Shown: piece after piece, positions 45,257 to 54,390 of the stretch
Position numbering within the stretch: the stretch's first letter is position 1
Layout of the letters: the number at the start of each line of letters is the position of its first letter
Assembly: GCF_022811645.1 (NCBI RefSeq)
Contig: NZ_CP094534.1
Coordinates: 2,852,001 to 2,916,000 of the forward strand
Origin: Hymenobacter monticola
Lineage (GTDB): Bacteria; Bacteroidota; Bacteroidia; Cytophagales; Hymenobacteraceae
Reading direction: 5' to 3'
DNA: 64,000 bases
The notes under the pieces: model-generated
Seen by the model: the letters and a program-made list of their open reading frames with translations, nothing else
Told to the model about the DNA's origin: nothing
Databases searched by the model: none
Program-made: the position numbers and the translations under genes

Positions 45257-45814
45257 TCAAGGGAGAAAATGAAACGCCTTACGGCCTTGCTCTTTCACCC
45301 ATGAATCAAGCCTTTTCTGTGCATAGCCAGCAACATAAAGATTGGAATTAGCTGCAAGAAGCTTCAGTTTCGCATATGCTTCTTCGTTTCCAATATCAGC
45401 CAATGCCCATGTGCATTTCCTTGCCAAACCAGAGTACTCATCATACTCCAAATATGAGTGGTATTCCAATGCAGCTTCGTAAACAGCATCAACTGCGCGA
45501 GCGTCTTTAATTCGTTGCAATATGCCAATTATGTCCTCGTGATAATAATGGCCAGGCATTGCCAATAAAGCCAAAAGCCAAGGAACCGCCCGTTTGCCAA
45601 AATCTTTATCGCTTTTGAAGCCATTTGCAATTCCTATAGCTTCATCAGCTTCTTCTGCTTTTTCAGAAGCAACAGCACTCTCAAAAAGCGCAATGAGCAA
45701 GCTCGGAGTGTCAAGCGGAATAGGGCCCAAGGCTACCTCCAACTCATCGGAAAGGATGTTGCCTTCAATAAATTCGAGAACCAGCTTTTGCTGCTCTTTA
45801 GTCAATATTCTCAT
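45257..45814 (-). CDS. Hypothetical HEAT-like helical protein
   Basis: The ATG at 45814 (MRILTKEQQKLVLEF, 185 residues) is preferred over 45844 because the first ten residues add nothing. The rest is helical and repeat-like: VPWLLALLAMPGHYYHEDIIG, ILQRIKDARAVDAVYEAAL, CTWALADIGNEEAYAKLKLLA, VAGYAQKRLDSW. These resemble HEAT repeats, as seen in small immunity or adaptor proteins. It is clearly AT-richer than obg and grpE on each side and runs opposite to them, so it was probably acquired. No specific function can be named. Confidence 0.65.
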   Translation of the reverse strand: MRILTKEQQKLVLEFIEGNILSDELEVALGPIPLDTPSLLIALFESAVASEKAEEADEAIGIANGFKSDKDFGKRAVPWLLALLAMPGHYYHEDIIGILQRIKDARAVDAVYEAALEYHSYLEYDEYSGLARKCTWALADIGNEEAYAKLKLLAANSNLYVAGYAQKRLDSWVKEQGRKAFHFLP

Positions 45815-45951
45815 GGCAATAGGCTTTGAGTAAATGTACTGCAAGCTGTGCCACTATGGCAGCCCGCGCCCCTTTGGCCCACTCCTTGCGCCCGCCACGT
45901 GACTAACCGGCTAACCCCGTGAAAAACCCCTTCCGACGAATATTTCCGCAA

Positions 45952-46530
45952 ATGGCTAACGAGAATAACCTGCCGCAGGACGACAACCTGACCGCCGACC
46001 CCAACCACGTAGCTGGCGAAATGGCCGATGCCGACGGCGAAACCACCGACCCGAACATGACGGCCACCGGTGCCCCGCAGCCCGAAGCCTCGCGCACCGA
46101 CGCCGAACTGTCCGACCTCAAAGACAAATACCTGCGCCTGGCCGCTGAGTTTGAGAACTACAAGCGCCGCACCACCAAGGAGCGCATCGAGCTGTTCAAA
46201 ACCGCCAACCAAGAGCTGATGACGGCCCTGCTGCCGGTGCTCGATGACTTCGAGCGCGCCCGCGCCGCCACGGCCAGCACCACCGACGCCAACGCCGTGC
46301 GCGAAAGCATCGACATTATTCAGAACAAGCTGAACAAAACCCTGCAACAAAAGGGTTTGACCCAAATGGAAGCCAAGGGCGGCGACTTCGATGCCGAGCT
46401 GCACGAGGCCATCACCCAGATTCCCGCGCCCAGCGACGACCTGAAAGGGAAAATCGTGGACGTGGTTGAGCAGGGTTATTATTTAGGTGACAAAGTAATT
46501 CGCCACGCCAAAGTGGTGCTGGGGCAGTAA
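45952..46530 (+). CDS. grpE: Nucleotide exchange factor GrpE
   Basis: I prefer MANENNLPQ at 45952 (192 residues); an ATG at 45919 adds a basic 11-residue start (MKNPFRRIFPQ) that is not typical. An acidic low-complexity region is followed by LKDKYLRLAAEFENYKRRT, the long helix of the dimer, and DKVIRHAKVVLGQ at the end, the standard GrpE C-terminus. It releases ADP from DnaK. dnaJ follows 116 bp downstream; dnaK is elsewhere. Confidence 0.92.
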   Translation: MANENNLPQDDNLTADPNHVAGEMADADGETTDPNMTATGAPQPEASRTDAELSDLKDKYLRLAAEFENYKRRTTKERIELFKTANQELMTALLPVLDDFERARAATASTTDANAVRESIDIIQNKLNKTLQQKGLTQMEAKGGDFDAELHEAITQIPAPSDDLKGKIVDVVEQGYYLGDKVIRHAKVVLGQ

Positions 46531-46550
46531 TTTTGTTGATTACAGATAGA

Positions 46551-46630
46551 CGGTATTAAGTAGTCGGTAGTCAGATGAACGTCTGTTGTAGGCGATGAAG
46601 AACTGTCTGACTACCGACTACCAATTACCG
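46551..46630. repeat. Inverted repeat pair (family C) between grpE and dnaJ
   Basis: 25-bp arms at 46551-46575 and 46606-46630 (core GTAGTCGGTAGTCAGA) are imperfect reverse complements. Each arm carries a short tandem ACTACCG-like repeat. It sits within the grpE-dnaJ gap and could form a stem in the joint mRNA. Confidence 0.8.
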
Positions 46631-46646
46631 AATACTAGAAGAAAAA

Positions 46647-47792
46647 ATGGCTACGAAGCGCGATTATTACGAGGTATTAGGAGTTGCCAAAAATGCGGAG
46701 GGCGACGTTATCAAGTCGGCCTACCGCAAGATGGCCATCAAGTACCACCCCGATAAAAACCCCGACGACCCCACCGCCGAGGACAAGTTTAAGGAGGCGG
46801 CCGAGGCGTACGAGGTGCTCAGCAACGCCGACAAGCGTGCGCGCTACGACCGGTACGGCCACCAGGGCATGGGCGGCGGTGGCGGCGGCGGCCCGCAGAA
46901 CATGGAGGACATCTTCTCGCAATTCGGCGACATCTTCGGTGGCGGCGGCGGCTTCGAAGGCTTCTTCGGGGGCGGGCGCCAGGGCGGCGGCCGGCGCCAG
47001 AAGAAGGGCTCGAACCTGCGCATCAAGTTGAAGCTTGATTTGGAGGAAATCGCCAACGGCGTCGAGAAGAAAATTAAGGTGAAGCGCTACGTGGCCTGCC
47101 AGCCGTGCAGCGGCACCGGCGCCAAAAACGGCACCGACCTCAAAACCTGCCCCACCTGCCAGGGCCAGGGCCAAACCAAGCGCGTGGTGAACACCATGCT
47201 GGGCCAGATGGTGAGCAGCAGCACCTGCCCCACCTGCCACGGCGAGGGCAAAACCATTGTGAGCACCTGTGACGTGTGCAAAGGCGAAGGCCGCCAGTTG
47301 CACGAGGAAGTGATTCCCATCAACATCCCCGCCGGCGTGGCCAACGACATGCAACTGAGCATGAACGGCAAAGGCAACTTCCCCGAGCGCGGCGGTGTGC
47401 CCGGCGACCTGCTCATCCAGATTGAGGAAGAGCCGCACGAGTTCCTGAAGCGCGACGGCAACAACATCATGTTCGAACAGTACATCTCGTTCGTGGATGC
47501 TGCCTTGGGCGCCAACCTGGAAGTACCCACCATCGAGGGCAAGGTGAAAATCAAGGTGGACCCCGGCACCCAACCGGGCAAAATCCTGCGCCTGCGCGGC
47601 AAAGGCATCAAGGACATCAACGGCTACGGCCGCGGCGACCAGCTCATTCACCTGAACGTATGGACGCCTAAGAACGTGAGCAGCCAGGAGCGCGAGTTGC
47701 TGGAGAAGCTGCGCGATTCGGACAATTTCACGCCGCACCCCGGCAAGAACGAGAAAGGCTTCTTCGAGAAGGTGAAGGAGTATTTCCAGTAG
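46647..47792 (+). CDS. dnaJ: Chaperone DnaJ
   Basis: The 381-residue protein has all DnaJ domains in order: J domain with HPD (34-36), a long Gly-rich/Phe-rich linker (about 74-115), four zinc-binding C-x-x-C-x-G-x-G repeats ([32 protein letters not shown], about 150-220) and the substrate-binding C-terminal domain ([20 protein letters not shown]). It delivers unfolded clients to DnaK. A strong terminator follows the stop. Confidence 0.97.
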   Translation: MATKRDYYEVLGVAKNAEGDVIKSAYRKMAIKYHPDKNPDDPTAEDKFKEAAEAYEVLSNADKRARYDRYGHQGMGGGGGGGPQNMEDIFSQFGDIFGGGGGFEGFFGGGRQGGGRRQKKGSNLRIKLKLDLEEIANGVEKKIKVKRYVACQPCSGTGAKNGTDLKTCPTCQGQGQTKRVVNTMLGQMVSSSTCPTCHGEGKTIVSTCDVCKGEGRQLHEEVIPINIPAGVANDMQLSMNGKGNFPERGGVPGDLLIQIEEEPHEFLKRDGNNIMFEQYISFVDAALGANLEVPTIEGKVKIKVDPGTQPGKILRLRGKGIKDINGYGRGDQLIHLNVWTPKNVSSQERELLEKLRDSDNFTPHPGKNEKGFFEKVKEYFQ

Positions 47793-47816
47793 GCCGCAAG
47801 CCTGACCGTTTAAATA

Positions 47817-47855
47817 CAAAAAAGCCCGTGCTGACAGTCAGCACGGGCTTTTTTG
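47817..47855. terminator. Rho-independent terminator after dnaJ
   Basis: AAAAAAGCCCGTGCTGA pairs with TCAGCACGGGCTTTTTT around CAG. It is a strong symmetric stem, so it may end transcripts from both sides. Confidence 0.9.
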
Positions 47856-47873
47856 TGTCTGAAATAGAGCGAT

Positions 47874-47960
47874 GTAGGGGCGGGGCTTGCCCCCGCCCAT
47901 CGTTGAACGGTATTGTTGCAGCGGCGCAAACAGCCGGGCGGGGGCAAGCCCCCTCCCTAC
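47874..47960. repeat. Inverted repeat pair (family D)
   Basis: Arms at 47874-47898 (GTAGGGGCGGGGCTTGCCCC start) and 47936-47960 are near-perfect reverse complements, and each arm holds a smaller hairpin (GGGGC-TT-GCCCC). It lies between dnaJ and the end of a leftward small-membrane-protein gene. Confidence 0.85.
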
Positions 47961-47977
47961 ACCGTTCTAGCCTGCCT

Positions 47978-48271
47978 TTAGTGGCTCAGGTGATTGACGG
48001 CCTGATGCAAGGCCTGGCCAATCTCGACGCCAAACAGGGTGATGGCGGTGCACACCAGCAGCCACGAGCTGTCGCGCCGCCAAGCGGGGAGCGACGAGGC
48101 GCCGGGGTGGCTGACCAGGGCGAGGTCGGCGGCGCTGGCCTGACCGGCGAGGGCAAAACCGGCTGCGGCAGTGGCAAACGCCGCGGCTGCTACCCAGTTG
48201 CCGGAAAGCAGGGCGGCAATGCCGGCGAAGGAAAAAACAAAAACGAGCGTGGTGGGAGAGGTGAGTTTCAT
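47978..48271 (-). CDS. Small hydrophobic membrane protein
   Basis: I start at the ATG 48271 (MKLTSPTTLVFVFSFAG, 97 residues); the frame runs to 48331 but the extra 20 residues look non-coding. Three hydrophobic segments are visible (about residues 7-24, 27-45 and 70-88), the last followed by a histidine-rich tail (QALHQAVNHLSH). No family is recognised. It is convergent with dnaJ and divergent from the sigma factor gene. Confidence 0.5.
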   Translation of the reverse strand: MKLTSPTTLVFVFSFAGIAALLSGNWVAAAAFATAAAGFALAGQASAADLALVSHPGASSLPAWRRDSSWLLVCTAITLFGVEIGQALHQAVNHLSH

Positions 48272-48430
48272 GAAGGAGAAAGTTACTTGATTGCAGAAGC
48301 ACTGGTTGAATCGCGCCGAATGGGCGGGCATTACGGCGGGTGGCCGGTATTTTTCGTGCGTTTTTTCCTGAATAGGCTGTAATGCCCCGCCGTTGCGGCC
48401 GATTCAATCTCCGAAACCCTTACCCGCCGC

Positions 48431-48943
48431 ATGGCCTCCGCTGCCCCTTCTGCTGATTTTGTTGCCACGCTCCACGAGTACCAACCGCTGCTGCGGCGCG
48501 TGGCCCGCCTCTACTGCCAGGATTCCGACGACCGGCAGGACCTGTTTCAGGAGATGGTGCTCCAGCTGTGGCGGGCGTGGCCGCGCTACGTGCCGCAGGC
48601 CAACGCCAAGCTCAGCACCTGGCTCTACCGCATTGCCCTGAACGTGGCCATCTCGAACCTGCGCCAGCGCACCCGCCGTCCCGCCCCGGTGGAACTCGAT
48701 GCCGAGGCGCTGGCCGTGGCCCAGGCCCCGGAAACGGGTTTCGACGCCGACGACCGCGCCCAGCTCTACCGGGCCATTGCCCGGCTGTCGGAGGTCGATA
48801 AGGCCTTTATTCTGCTTTACCTCGAAGACCGGCCCTATGAGGAAATGGCCGATATTCTGGGTATTACCCAAAACAATGTGCGCGTGAAAATGCACCGCGT
48901 GCAGGAAAAACTCCGCGCCCTTTTAGTCCCCACCGCCCGATGA
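48431..48943 (+). CDS. ECF-type RNA polymerase sigma factor
   Basis: The 170-residue protein has sigma region 2 (LLRRVARLYCQDSDDRQDLF and WRAWPRYVPQANAKLSTWLY) and region 4 (LSEVDKAFILLYLEDRPYEEMADILGITQNNVRVKMHR) with a helix-turn-helix. There is no region 1 or 3. It should direct polymerase to a small stress or surface regulon. The stop overlaps the start of the next gene (ATGA), a layout often used for a sigma/anti-sigma pair. Confidence 0.92.
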   Translation: MASAAPSADFVATLHEYQPLLRRVARLYCQDSDDRQDLFQEMVLQLWRAWPRYVPQANAKLSTWLYRIALNVAISNLRQRTRRPAPVELDAEALAVAQAPETGFDADDRAQLYRAIARLSEVDKAFILLYLEDRPYEEMADILGITQNNVRVKMHRVQEKLRALLVPTAR

Positions 48944-49581
48944 TGGAACTCGATGACCTCCGCCGCCAGTGGCAGCGGCCCGAAACCGCTCCGCTACCTG
49001 TAAGCGCCGCCGAAATCGGCGGGATGCTCGCAGCCACTTCCCATAACCTGATTGAGAAGATGCGCCGCAATACCTGGTACGAAGCCGGCTTGACGCTGCT
49101 CATCATAATAGCCGCTCCCCTTTACGCCTGGCACAGCGGGGCGAAGGCGCTGCAACTGCTACTAATGGCCTCGCTGCTTTTGCTTTCGGGCATTCTGCTG
49201 GTGAACTACTACCAGCAATTGCAGCTGCTGCGGCGCATGGAGCAGCCCGAAATACAGGTACGGGCGCACCTGGGGGCATTGTGCGCAGGGTTGCGGCAGC
49301 GGCTGCGCTTCTACTACCGTCTTACGCTGGCCACCGCCCCCCTGATGCTGCTGCTGCTGTTGGGCTTTCAGGTGGGCAAGGAGCTGGCGCACCCGGGGCC
49401 TTTTCACTGGAAGTATATCCTGCTGCTGGCAGCCGCCTACGCCGCCATGGGCGCTCTGGTGCAGGTGGGCGTGGCGCGCCTGACGCGCTGGTACCTGCAG
49501 CGCCTCTACGGCCAGCACCTCGACCGCCTCGAAACCAGTCTGCGCGAGCTCGACGAGCCCGAACAGGTCCCTGCTGGCTAA
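48940..49581 (+). CDS. Membrane protein coupled to the ECF sigma factor (candidate anti-sigma)
   Basis: The 213-residue protein starts MMELDDLRRQWQRPE and has a short cytoplasmic N-terminal part, then four hydrophobic helices (about 49-64, 70-90, 128-146, 159-177). It overlaps the sigma gene by four bases, so it is made in step with it. LRRQWQ-type N-termini occur in Bacteroidota proteins encoded next to ECF sigmas, but no anti-sigma zinc motif is present. An anti-sigma role is inferred from the overlap. Confidence 0.6.
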   Translation: MMELDDLRRQWQRPETAPLPVSAAEIGGMLAATSHNLIEKMRRNTWYEAGLTLLIIIAAPLYAWHSGAKALQLLLMASLLLLSGILLVNYYQQLQLLRRMEQPEIQVRAHLGALCAGLRQRLRFYYRLTLATAPLMLLLLLGFQVGKELAHPGPFHWKYILLLAAAYAAMGALVQVGVARLTRWYLQRLYGQHLDRLETSLRELDEPEQVPAG

Positions 49582-49730
49582 GGGCACTCTCCATTCATCC
49601 GCCTTATTTGCCGTTTGGGGTGGGCTTTGCCGCCGCTCCACGCCAGATTGCTGGCGACTGCTGCAAGCAGCCCATACTTTTACTGCGCGACAATCTCCTA
49701 CATTTAACCTGCCAATCAACCCTTCTTTCT

Positions 49731-50669
49731 GTGAAACCAATTCTGGAAGCCATCGACGTGCGCAAGGCGTATGCCAACCACGTGGCCCTTTCGGGCGTGA
49801 GCCTCGCCATTCCCGAGGGCAGCATCTTCGGCCTGCTGGGCCCCAACGGCGCGGGCAAAACCTCGCTCATCCGCATCATCACCCAGATTACGGGCGCCGA
49901 CGAGGGCGAAATCCGCTTCCGCGGCGAGCGGCTGAACCCCGCCCACACGGCCGAAATAGGCTATCTGCCTGAAGAGCGGGGGCTCTATAAAAAGATGAAA
50001 GTGGGCGAGCAACTGCTCTACCTGGCCCAGTTGCGCGGCCTGAGCCGCAGCGACGCCACGGCGCGCATCAAGAACTGGCTGAACCGCTTCGAGATAAAAG
50101 AGTGGGCCGGCAAAAACGTGGAAGACCTCAGCAAGGGCATGCAGCAGAAGGTGCAGTTCATTGCCACGGTGCTGCACGACCCCAAGCTGATTATCCTGGA
50201 CGAGCCGTTCTCGGGCTTCGACCCGATTAACGCCAACCTCATCAAAGACGAGATTCTGGAGCTGCGCCGGCAGGGCGCCACCATCATTTTCTCGACGCAC
50301 CGTATGGAATCGGTGGAGGAGATGTGCGACAACATCGCCCTCATCAACCGTTCGCGCAAGGTGCTGGACGGGCCGGTGGGGCTGATTCGGGACCAGTTTA
50401 AAACCAATACCTACGAGGTGGAAGGCAAGGGTAAGCTACTGCTGGTGCACCCCGATTTTGAGGTGCTGGAACAAAAGGAGCGCGAAAATGGCCATTTCTA
50501 CGCCCGGGTGCAGCTACACGATGGCGTGCGGCCTAACGACCTGCTGCGCTACCTCATCGGGGCGGTGGAGGTGGAAGCCTTCCGTGAGAAAATTCCGAGC
50601 ATCAACGAGATTTTCATCCGGCGCGTGCGCGAAACCATGCCCGAAACCCTGGTGGAGGAAACCGCCTAG
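49731..50669 (+). CDS. ABC transporter ATP-binding protein (NatA-like)
   Basis: I start at GTG 49731 (VKPILEAIDVRKAYANH, 312 residues); the open frame back to 49281 overlaps the previous gene in another frame. Walker A GLLGPNGAGKTS (34-45), signature LSKGMQQKVQF (133-143), Walker B LIILDEPFSGFD (153-164) and an H-loop (STHRM) are all present. A C-terminal extension of about 90 residues is typical of NatA-type ABC-2 ATPases. The permease gene follows 81 bp downstream. Confidence 0.92.
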   Translation: MKPILEAIDVRKAYANHVALSGVSLAIPEGSIFGLLGPNGAGKTSLIRIITQITGADEGEIRFRGERLNPAHTAEIGYLPEERGLYKKMKVGEQLLYLAQLRGLSRSDATARIKNWLNRFEIKEWAGKNVEDLSKGMQQKVQFIATVLHDPKLIILDEPFSGFDPINANLIKDEILELRRQGATIIFSTHRMESVEEMCDNIALINRSRKVLDGPVGLIRDQFKTNTYEVEGKGKLLLVHPDFEVLEQKERENGHFYARVQLHDGVRPNDLLRYLIGAVEVEAFREKIPSINEIFIRRVRETMPETLVEETA

Positions 50670-50750
50670 CCAGCGGTGGGCAGCCACCGTTCATGCTTCG
50701 CTACGCGCGGCATGAAATTCCTTTTTCTGCATTATTGAACAGCAACCAAC

Positions 50751-52136
50751 ATGGCTTCTAAATTTTTACTCGTTGCCCAGCGCGAATACCTGACGCGGGT
50801 GCGCAAAAAAGCATTCATCGTCCTCACGCTGGCCGTGCCGCTGCTGCTGGCGGCGTTCGGCTTCATCATTATCAAAGTGGCAAGCTCCGACAACGACACC
50901 ACCGATGTGGTGGAGGTGCGCGATGACTCCGGCCTCGGCGTGGCCGCTCGCCTCGTGAGCACGCCGCAGCTGCGCTTCGTGCCCGCCACCGGCACGCTGG
51001 CGGAAGCCAAAAAGGGCTTCCTAAAAGCGAAGCACGACGGCCTGCTGGTGCTGCCCGCTGGCCTCGATGTAGAAAAACCTGAAGGCGTGCAGTTTTTCGG
51101 CAAGGGCAACATCAGCCTCAAAAAGGAGAATGCCGTGAAAAGCGCCCTCGACAAGGCGTTTTCGGACCTGAAAATGCAGAAATCCGGCCTCACGCAGGAC
51201 CAGCTTGACCGCCTACGCTCGAAGGTGAGTATGCAGGCCGTGAGCCTCGACGAAACCGGTAAGGAGGCCAACAGCAACGCGCTGGCTACCTCGGGCATGG
51301 CCTATGCGCTGGCGCTGGCTATCTACATGTTCATTTTCATCTACGGGGTGCAGATTATGCGTGGGGTGGGGGAGGAGAAATCGAGCCGCATCATGGAAGT
51401 GATGCTGTCGTCGGTGAAGCCCTATGATTTGATGATGGGCAAGATTATGGGCATCGCGGCGGTGGGCCTTACGCAGTTTCTGCTGTGGGGCGTGCTCTCG
51501 TTCGGCGTGAGCTCGGTGGTGATGCCGCTGCTGACGGGCAAGGACAAGCCCAAAAACGAAGTGGCGGTGGGCATCGCAGCTCCCGGCGCCGCGGCCGACA
51601 ACGACGAGCCCCAAAGCGCTGGCGAACGGTTCGACAAAAGCCTGGAGTCGCAGAAGCAGCAACCCGTGATGACCGGGCGTATCAAGGCTTTCGAGATGCT
51701 GGCAGCACTGCCGCTGGGTGCCATCCTGTTCGGTTTCATCGCCTATTTCCTGGGCGGCTACCTCCTGTACGGGGCGCTGTTTGGGGCCGTGGGTGCGGCC
51801 GTGGACGACCAGACCGATACCCAGCAGTTCATGTTTCCCATCACGATGCCGCTCATTCTGAGCTACATCGTGGGCGTGTCGGTCATTCTGCGCAACCCCG
51901 ACGGACCGGTGGCTTTCTGGATGTCGATGTTCCCGCTCACCTCGCCCATTGCCATGGTCATTCGCCTGCCATTCGGGGTGCCGATGTGGCAGCTGGCGCT
52001 GTCCATCTTCCTGCTCATCCTGGGCTTCATCGGCACGGTGTGGGTGGCGGCCCGCATCTACCGCGTGGGCATCCTGATGTATGGCAAAAAGGTGACGTAT
52101 AAGGAGCTGGGCAAGTGGATGTTCTATAAGGGCTAG
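50751..52136 (+). CDS. ABC-2 transporter permease (NatB-like)
   Basis: The 461-residue protein has an N-terminal helix (AFIVLTLAVPLLLAAFGFII), a large extracytoplasmic domain (about 45-180) and five or so helices in the second half. YGVQIMRGVGEEKSSRIMEV and LSSVKPYDLMMGKIMGI are the ABC-2/NatB signature. It should work with the ATPase just upstream, probably as an exporter; the NatAB pair of Bacillus moves Na+, but the substrate here is unknown. Confidence 0.9.
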   Translation: MASKFLLVAQREYLTRVRKKAFIVLTLAVPLLLAAFGFIIIKVASSDNDTTDVVEVRDDSGLGVAARLVSTPQLRFVPATGTLAEAKKGFLKAKHDGLLVLPAGLDVEKPEGVQFFGKGNISLKKENAVKSALDKAFSDLKMQKSGLTQDQLDRLRSKVSMQAVSLDETGKEANSNALATSGMAYALALAIYMFIFIYGVQIMRGVGEEKSSRIMEVMLSSVKPYDLMMGKIMGIAAVGLTQFLLWGVLSFGVSSVVMPLLTGKDKPKNEVAVGIAAPGAAADNDEPQSAGERFDKSLESQKQQPVMTGRIKAFEMLAALPLGAILFGFIAYFLGGYLLYGALFGAVGAAVDDQTDTQQFMFPITMPLILSYIVGVSVILRNPDGPVAFWMSMFPLTSPIAMVIRLPFGVPMWQLALSIFLLILGFIGTVWVAARIYRVGILMYGKKVTYKELGKWMFYKG

Positions 52137-52152
52137 GAAGCAGTAGAAAAAT

Positions 52153-52263
52153 AAGAACGTCATGCCGAGCGGAGCCGATGCATCTCGCGTGTGGTAGTAA
52201 TCCTGACATGAGGGTTTACTCCTGCACGCGAGGTGCCTCGGCTCCGCTCGGCATGACGTTCTT
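52153..52263. repeat. Inverted repeat pair (family E, copy 1)
   Basis: Arms of 39 bp at 52153-52191 and 52225-52263 (AAGAACGTCATGCCGAGCGG start) are reverse complements with a few mismatches. A second copy of the same family is at 55689-55783. It lies between the permease gene and the ChaN-like gene. Confidence 0.88.
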
Positions 52264-52289
52264 TGTCTTTGTTACCATCGCCAGTTTCC

Positions 52290-53171
52290 ATGCGCTTCCT
52301 CCGTCTCCTCAGCTTCTTTCTGTTGCTTATTAGCCTCGCCAGCTTCACGCGTGGCGACCGGCCTGCCTACCGCCTCTTCACCGCCACCGGACAGCCGGCC
52401 GACTACGACCAGATGCTGCAGGAATTGGCTCAGGCCGACGTAGTGCTTTTCGGCGAGCAGCACAACGACGCCCTCGCGCACTGGCTGGAGCTGCAAGTAG
52501 CCAGGGACCTGCTGAAGCTGAAGAAGCCCGGCCAACTGGTGTTAGGCATGGAGATGTTTGAGCGCGATGTGCAGCCCCTGGTGACCCAGTACGCCGCCGG
52601 CACGCTGGCCGATACAGCTTTTGAGCGCCAGGCCCGCCCCTGGCCCAACTACGGCACCGACTACCGTCCGCTGCTGCAGCTGGCCCGCGAAAACCACCTG
52701 CCCGTCATCGGCACCAATGCCCCGCGCCCCTTCGCCAAAGTGGTGGCCCAGCGTAGCCTCACGGCCCTCGACAAGCTGCCCGCTGTGGACCGCACCCTGC
52801 TGGCCCCGCTGCCGCTGAAAGTCGATTATGAGCTGCCCGGCTACAAAAACATGGCCGCCATGTTTGGCGGTAGCGCCCACGGCGGCGGGGCCCAGAACAT
52901 CATCCAAGCCCAGGCGCTGAAGGATGCCACCATGGCCCACTTCATCCAGGCCAGCCGCCAGCCCGGTCAAACGCTGCTGCATTTCAACGGCAGCTACCAC
53001 TCCGACCACCACGACGGCATTGTGGCCTACCTGCGCCAGTACGCGCCCAAGCTGCGCGTGCGCACCCTGAGCGTGGTGACGCAGGAGCAGCTGCAGACGC
53101 TGGAGAAGGAGCAAGTGAATATTGCCGATTTTGTGGTGGTGGTGCCGGCCGATGCGCCGAAGACGTACTAA
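52290..53171 (+). CDS. ChaN-like (DUF399) haem-binding-type lipoprotein/secreted protein
   Basis: I start at ATG 52290 (MRFLRLLSFFLLLISLASF, 293 residues), a signal peptide; a TTG at 52263 in the same frame adds nothing. VVLFGEQHNDALAHWLEL near residue 50, LVLGMEMFERDVQP near 84 and LLHFNGSYHSDHHDGI near 230 are the ChaN/DUF399 motifs; ChaN of Campylobacter binds haem pairs. No lipobox cysteine is seen after the signal, so it may be soluble in the periplasm. Its role here is unknown. Confidence 0.8.
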   Translation: MRFLRLLSFFLLLISLASFTRGDRPAYRLFTATGQPADYDQMLQELAQADVVLFGEQHNDALAHWLELQVARDLLKLKKPGQLVLGMEMFERDVQPLVTQYAAGTLADTAFERQARPWPNYGTDYRPLLQLARENHLPVIGTNAPRPFAKVVAQRSLTALDKLPAVDRTLLAPLPLKVDYELPGYKNMAAMFGGSAHGGGAQNIIQAQALKDATMAHFIQASRQPGQTLLHFNGSYHSDHHDGIVAYLRQYAPKLRVRTLSVVTQEQLQTLEKEQVNIADFVVVVPADAPKTY

Positions 53172-53192
53172 GGGTTTCTTTCCTCGTTTCGT

Positions 53193-53828
53193 ATGATTTC
53201 CACACAAGACTATAGCGTCCTGCCCGATGCGGCGACTCTGAAAACCCTTTGCAAGGCCCTGGCCGCGCTCGATGCCATCAATTCGCCGGACTGGGAGTAC
53301 CGCTACTATTCCTACAATGCCGATTGGGCGGAGGGCGAAGAAGTGCTGACCATGCGCGACGGCGAAGGCGACGAGATGCTGATACTATTCCGCGCCGAAG
53401 GCTGCGTGATAAACGGCTTCCTGCACGAATACGACCAGCCCGACAAAGCCCGGATTACCCGCGGCCTCCCCACGTATTTCGACGATTTTATTTTCGGCGA
53501 GCCCGTCAATTCCATTGGCAGCACGTTTTGCCTGTGGTATACGCCCGCCCACGGCTGGCAAACCGGCGTGCTGGAAGACGAGGAAGACGGTTCGGAAGAG
53601 CTGCTGTCCATCTTCGATGGCAACCCCGAAACCTACGCCGAGTGGGCCGACGAATACTACGGCGACGAAACCGACCGCTCGCCGATGGACGTGGCGGCCG
53701 TGGCACAGGTGTACCAGGGCGCCACCCTGACCAAGGAGTTAGCATTGTGCATTGTGGACAAGGTGGAAGACTGGCAGCAGCTGGCCGAGGACCTGCAGGC
53801 CATCGGCTATCCCTATGATTTCGGCTAG
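53193..53828 (+). CDS. Conserved hypothetical acidic protein
   Basis: The 211-residue soluble protein is acidic and has no signal or membrane helix. WEYRYYSYNADWAEGEEVLTM, RAEGCVINGFLHEY and PETYAEWADEYYGDE are the visible blocks. I do not recognise a known family; similar proteins occur singly in Bacteroidota and some resemble SUKH/immunity-type proteins by general look. It starts 21 bp after the ChaN-like gene and could share its transcript. Confidence 0.65.
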   Translation: MISTQDYSVLPDAATLKTLCKALAALDAINSPDWEYRYYSYNADWAEGEEVLTMRDGEGDEMLILFRAEGCVINGFLHEYDQPDKARITRGLPTYFDDFIFGEPVNSIGSTFCLWYTPAHGWQTGVLEDEEDGSEELLSIFDGNPETYAEWADEYYGDETDRSPMDVAAVAQVYQGATLTKELALCIVDKVEDWQQLAEDLQAIGYPYDFG

Positions 53829-53899
53829 CCACGGCCAGCGTCTGGGCAATGATGGGCTAAATCAGTGCCCTGTTTTAGCCCCAACTTATTTTCCCTTCC

Positions 53900-54334
53900 A
53901 TGCGCATCCGACAAGCCCATATCGACGACATTCCGCGCCTGTCAGAAATTCGGCTGGCGGTGCGGGAAAACCCGCTCAACAACCCCGCGCTGGTAACTTA
54001 TGCCGACTACGTGGACTACCTCACCCGCCGCGGCCGGGGCTGGCTGGCGGAAGTCGAGGGGCAGGCGGTTGGCTTCGCTATCGCCGATTTGCAGGGCCAC
54101 AGCATCTGGGCCTTGTTCGTGCACCCTGGCTACGACCACCGCGGCATTGGCCGCGCCCTGCACGACACCATGCTGCGTTGGTACTTCAGTCAAACCACCG
54201 AACCCGTGTGGCTGAGCACCGCGCCGGGTACGCGGGCCGAGGGCTTCTACCGCCACGCGGGTTGGCAGGAAACTGGCCGCACCAAGAGCGGCGAGGTGCG
54301 GTTTGAGCTGGCTGAATGGCCCGGTCCGGCTTAA
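53900..54334 (+). CDS. GNAT-family N-acetyltransferase
   Basis: The 144-residue protein is a complete small GNAT: MRIRQAHIDDIPRLSEIRLA at the start, IWALFVHPGYDHRGIGRALH (about 73-92) as the acetyl-CoA loop, and RAEGFYRHAGWQETGRTKSGE at the end. It moves an acetyl group to an unknown amine. It stands alone between two hypothetical genes. Confidence 0.9.
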   Translation: MRIRQAHIDDIPRLSEIRLAVRENPLNNPALVTYADYVDYLTRRGRGWLAEVEGQAVGFAIADLQGHSIWALFVHPGYDHRGIGRALHDTMLRWYFSQTTEPVWLSTAPGTRAEGFYRHAGWQETGRTKSGEVRFELAEWPGPA

Positions 54335-54358
54335 AAGATGCGAAGTGCCCGCATTGCG

Positions 54359-54366
54359 TATTTTTG
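54359..54366 (+). promoter_or_regulatory. Putative -7 box for the cupin gene
   Basis: TATTTTTG matches TAnnTTTG, 24 bp before the ATG at 54391. Confidence 0.4.
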
Positions 54367-54390
54367 CCCGCTTAAGAAACCCTAAAATTT

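Noticed and set aside
46677..47819. Long leftward frame opposite dnaJ
   Set aside because: It mirrors the dnaJ coding sequence, as expected in GC-rich DNA, and resembles no protein.
47874..47960. CRISPR-like repeats
   Set aside because: The repeats come in inverted pairs, not as regular direct repeats with spacers; no array was seen anywhere in the window.
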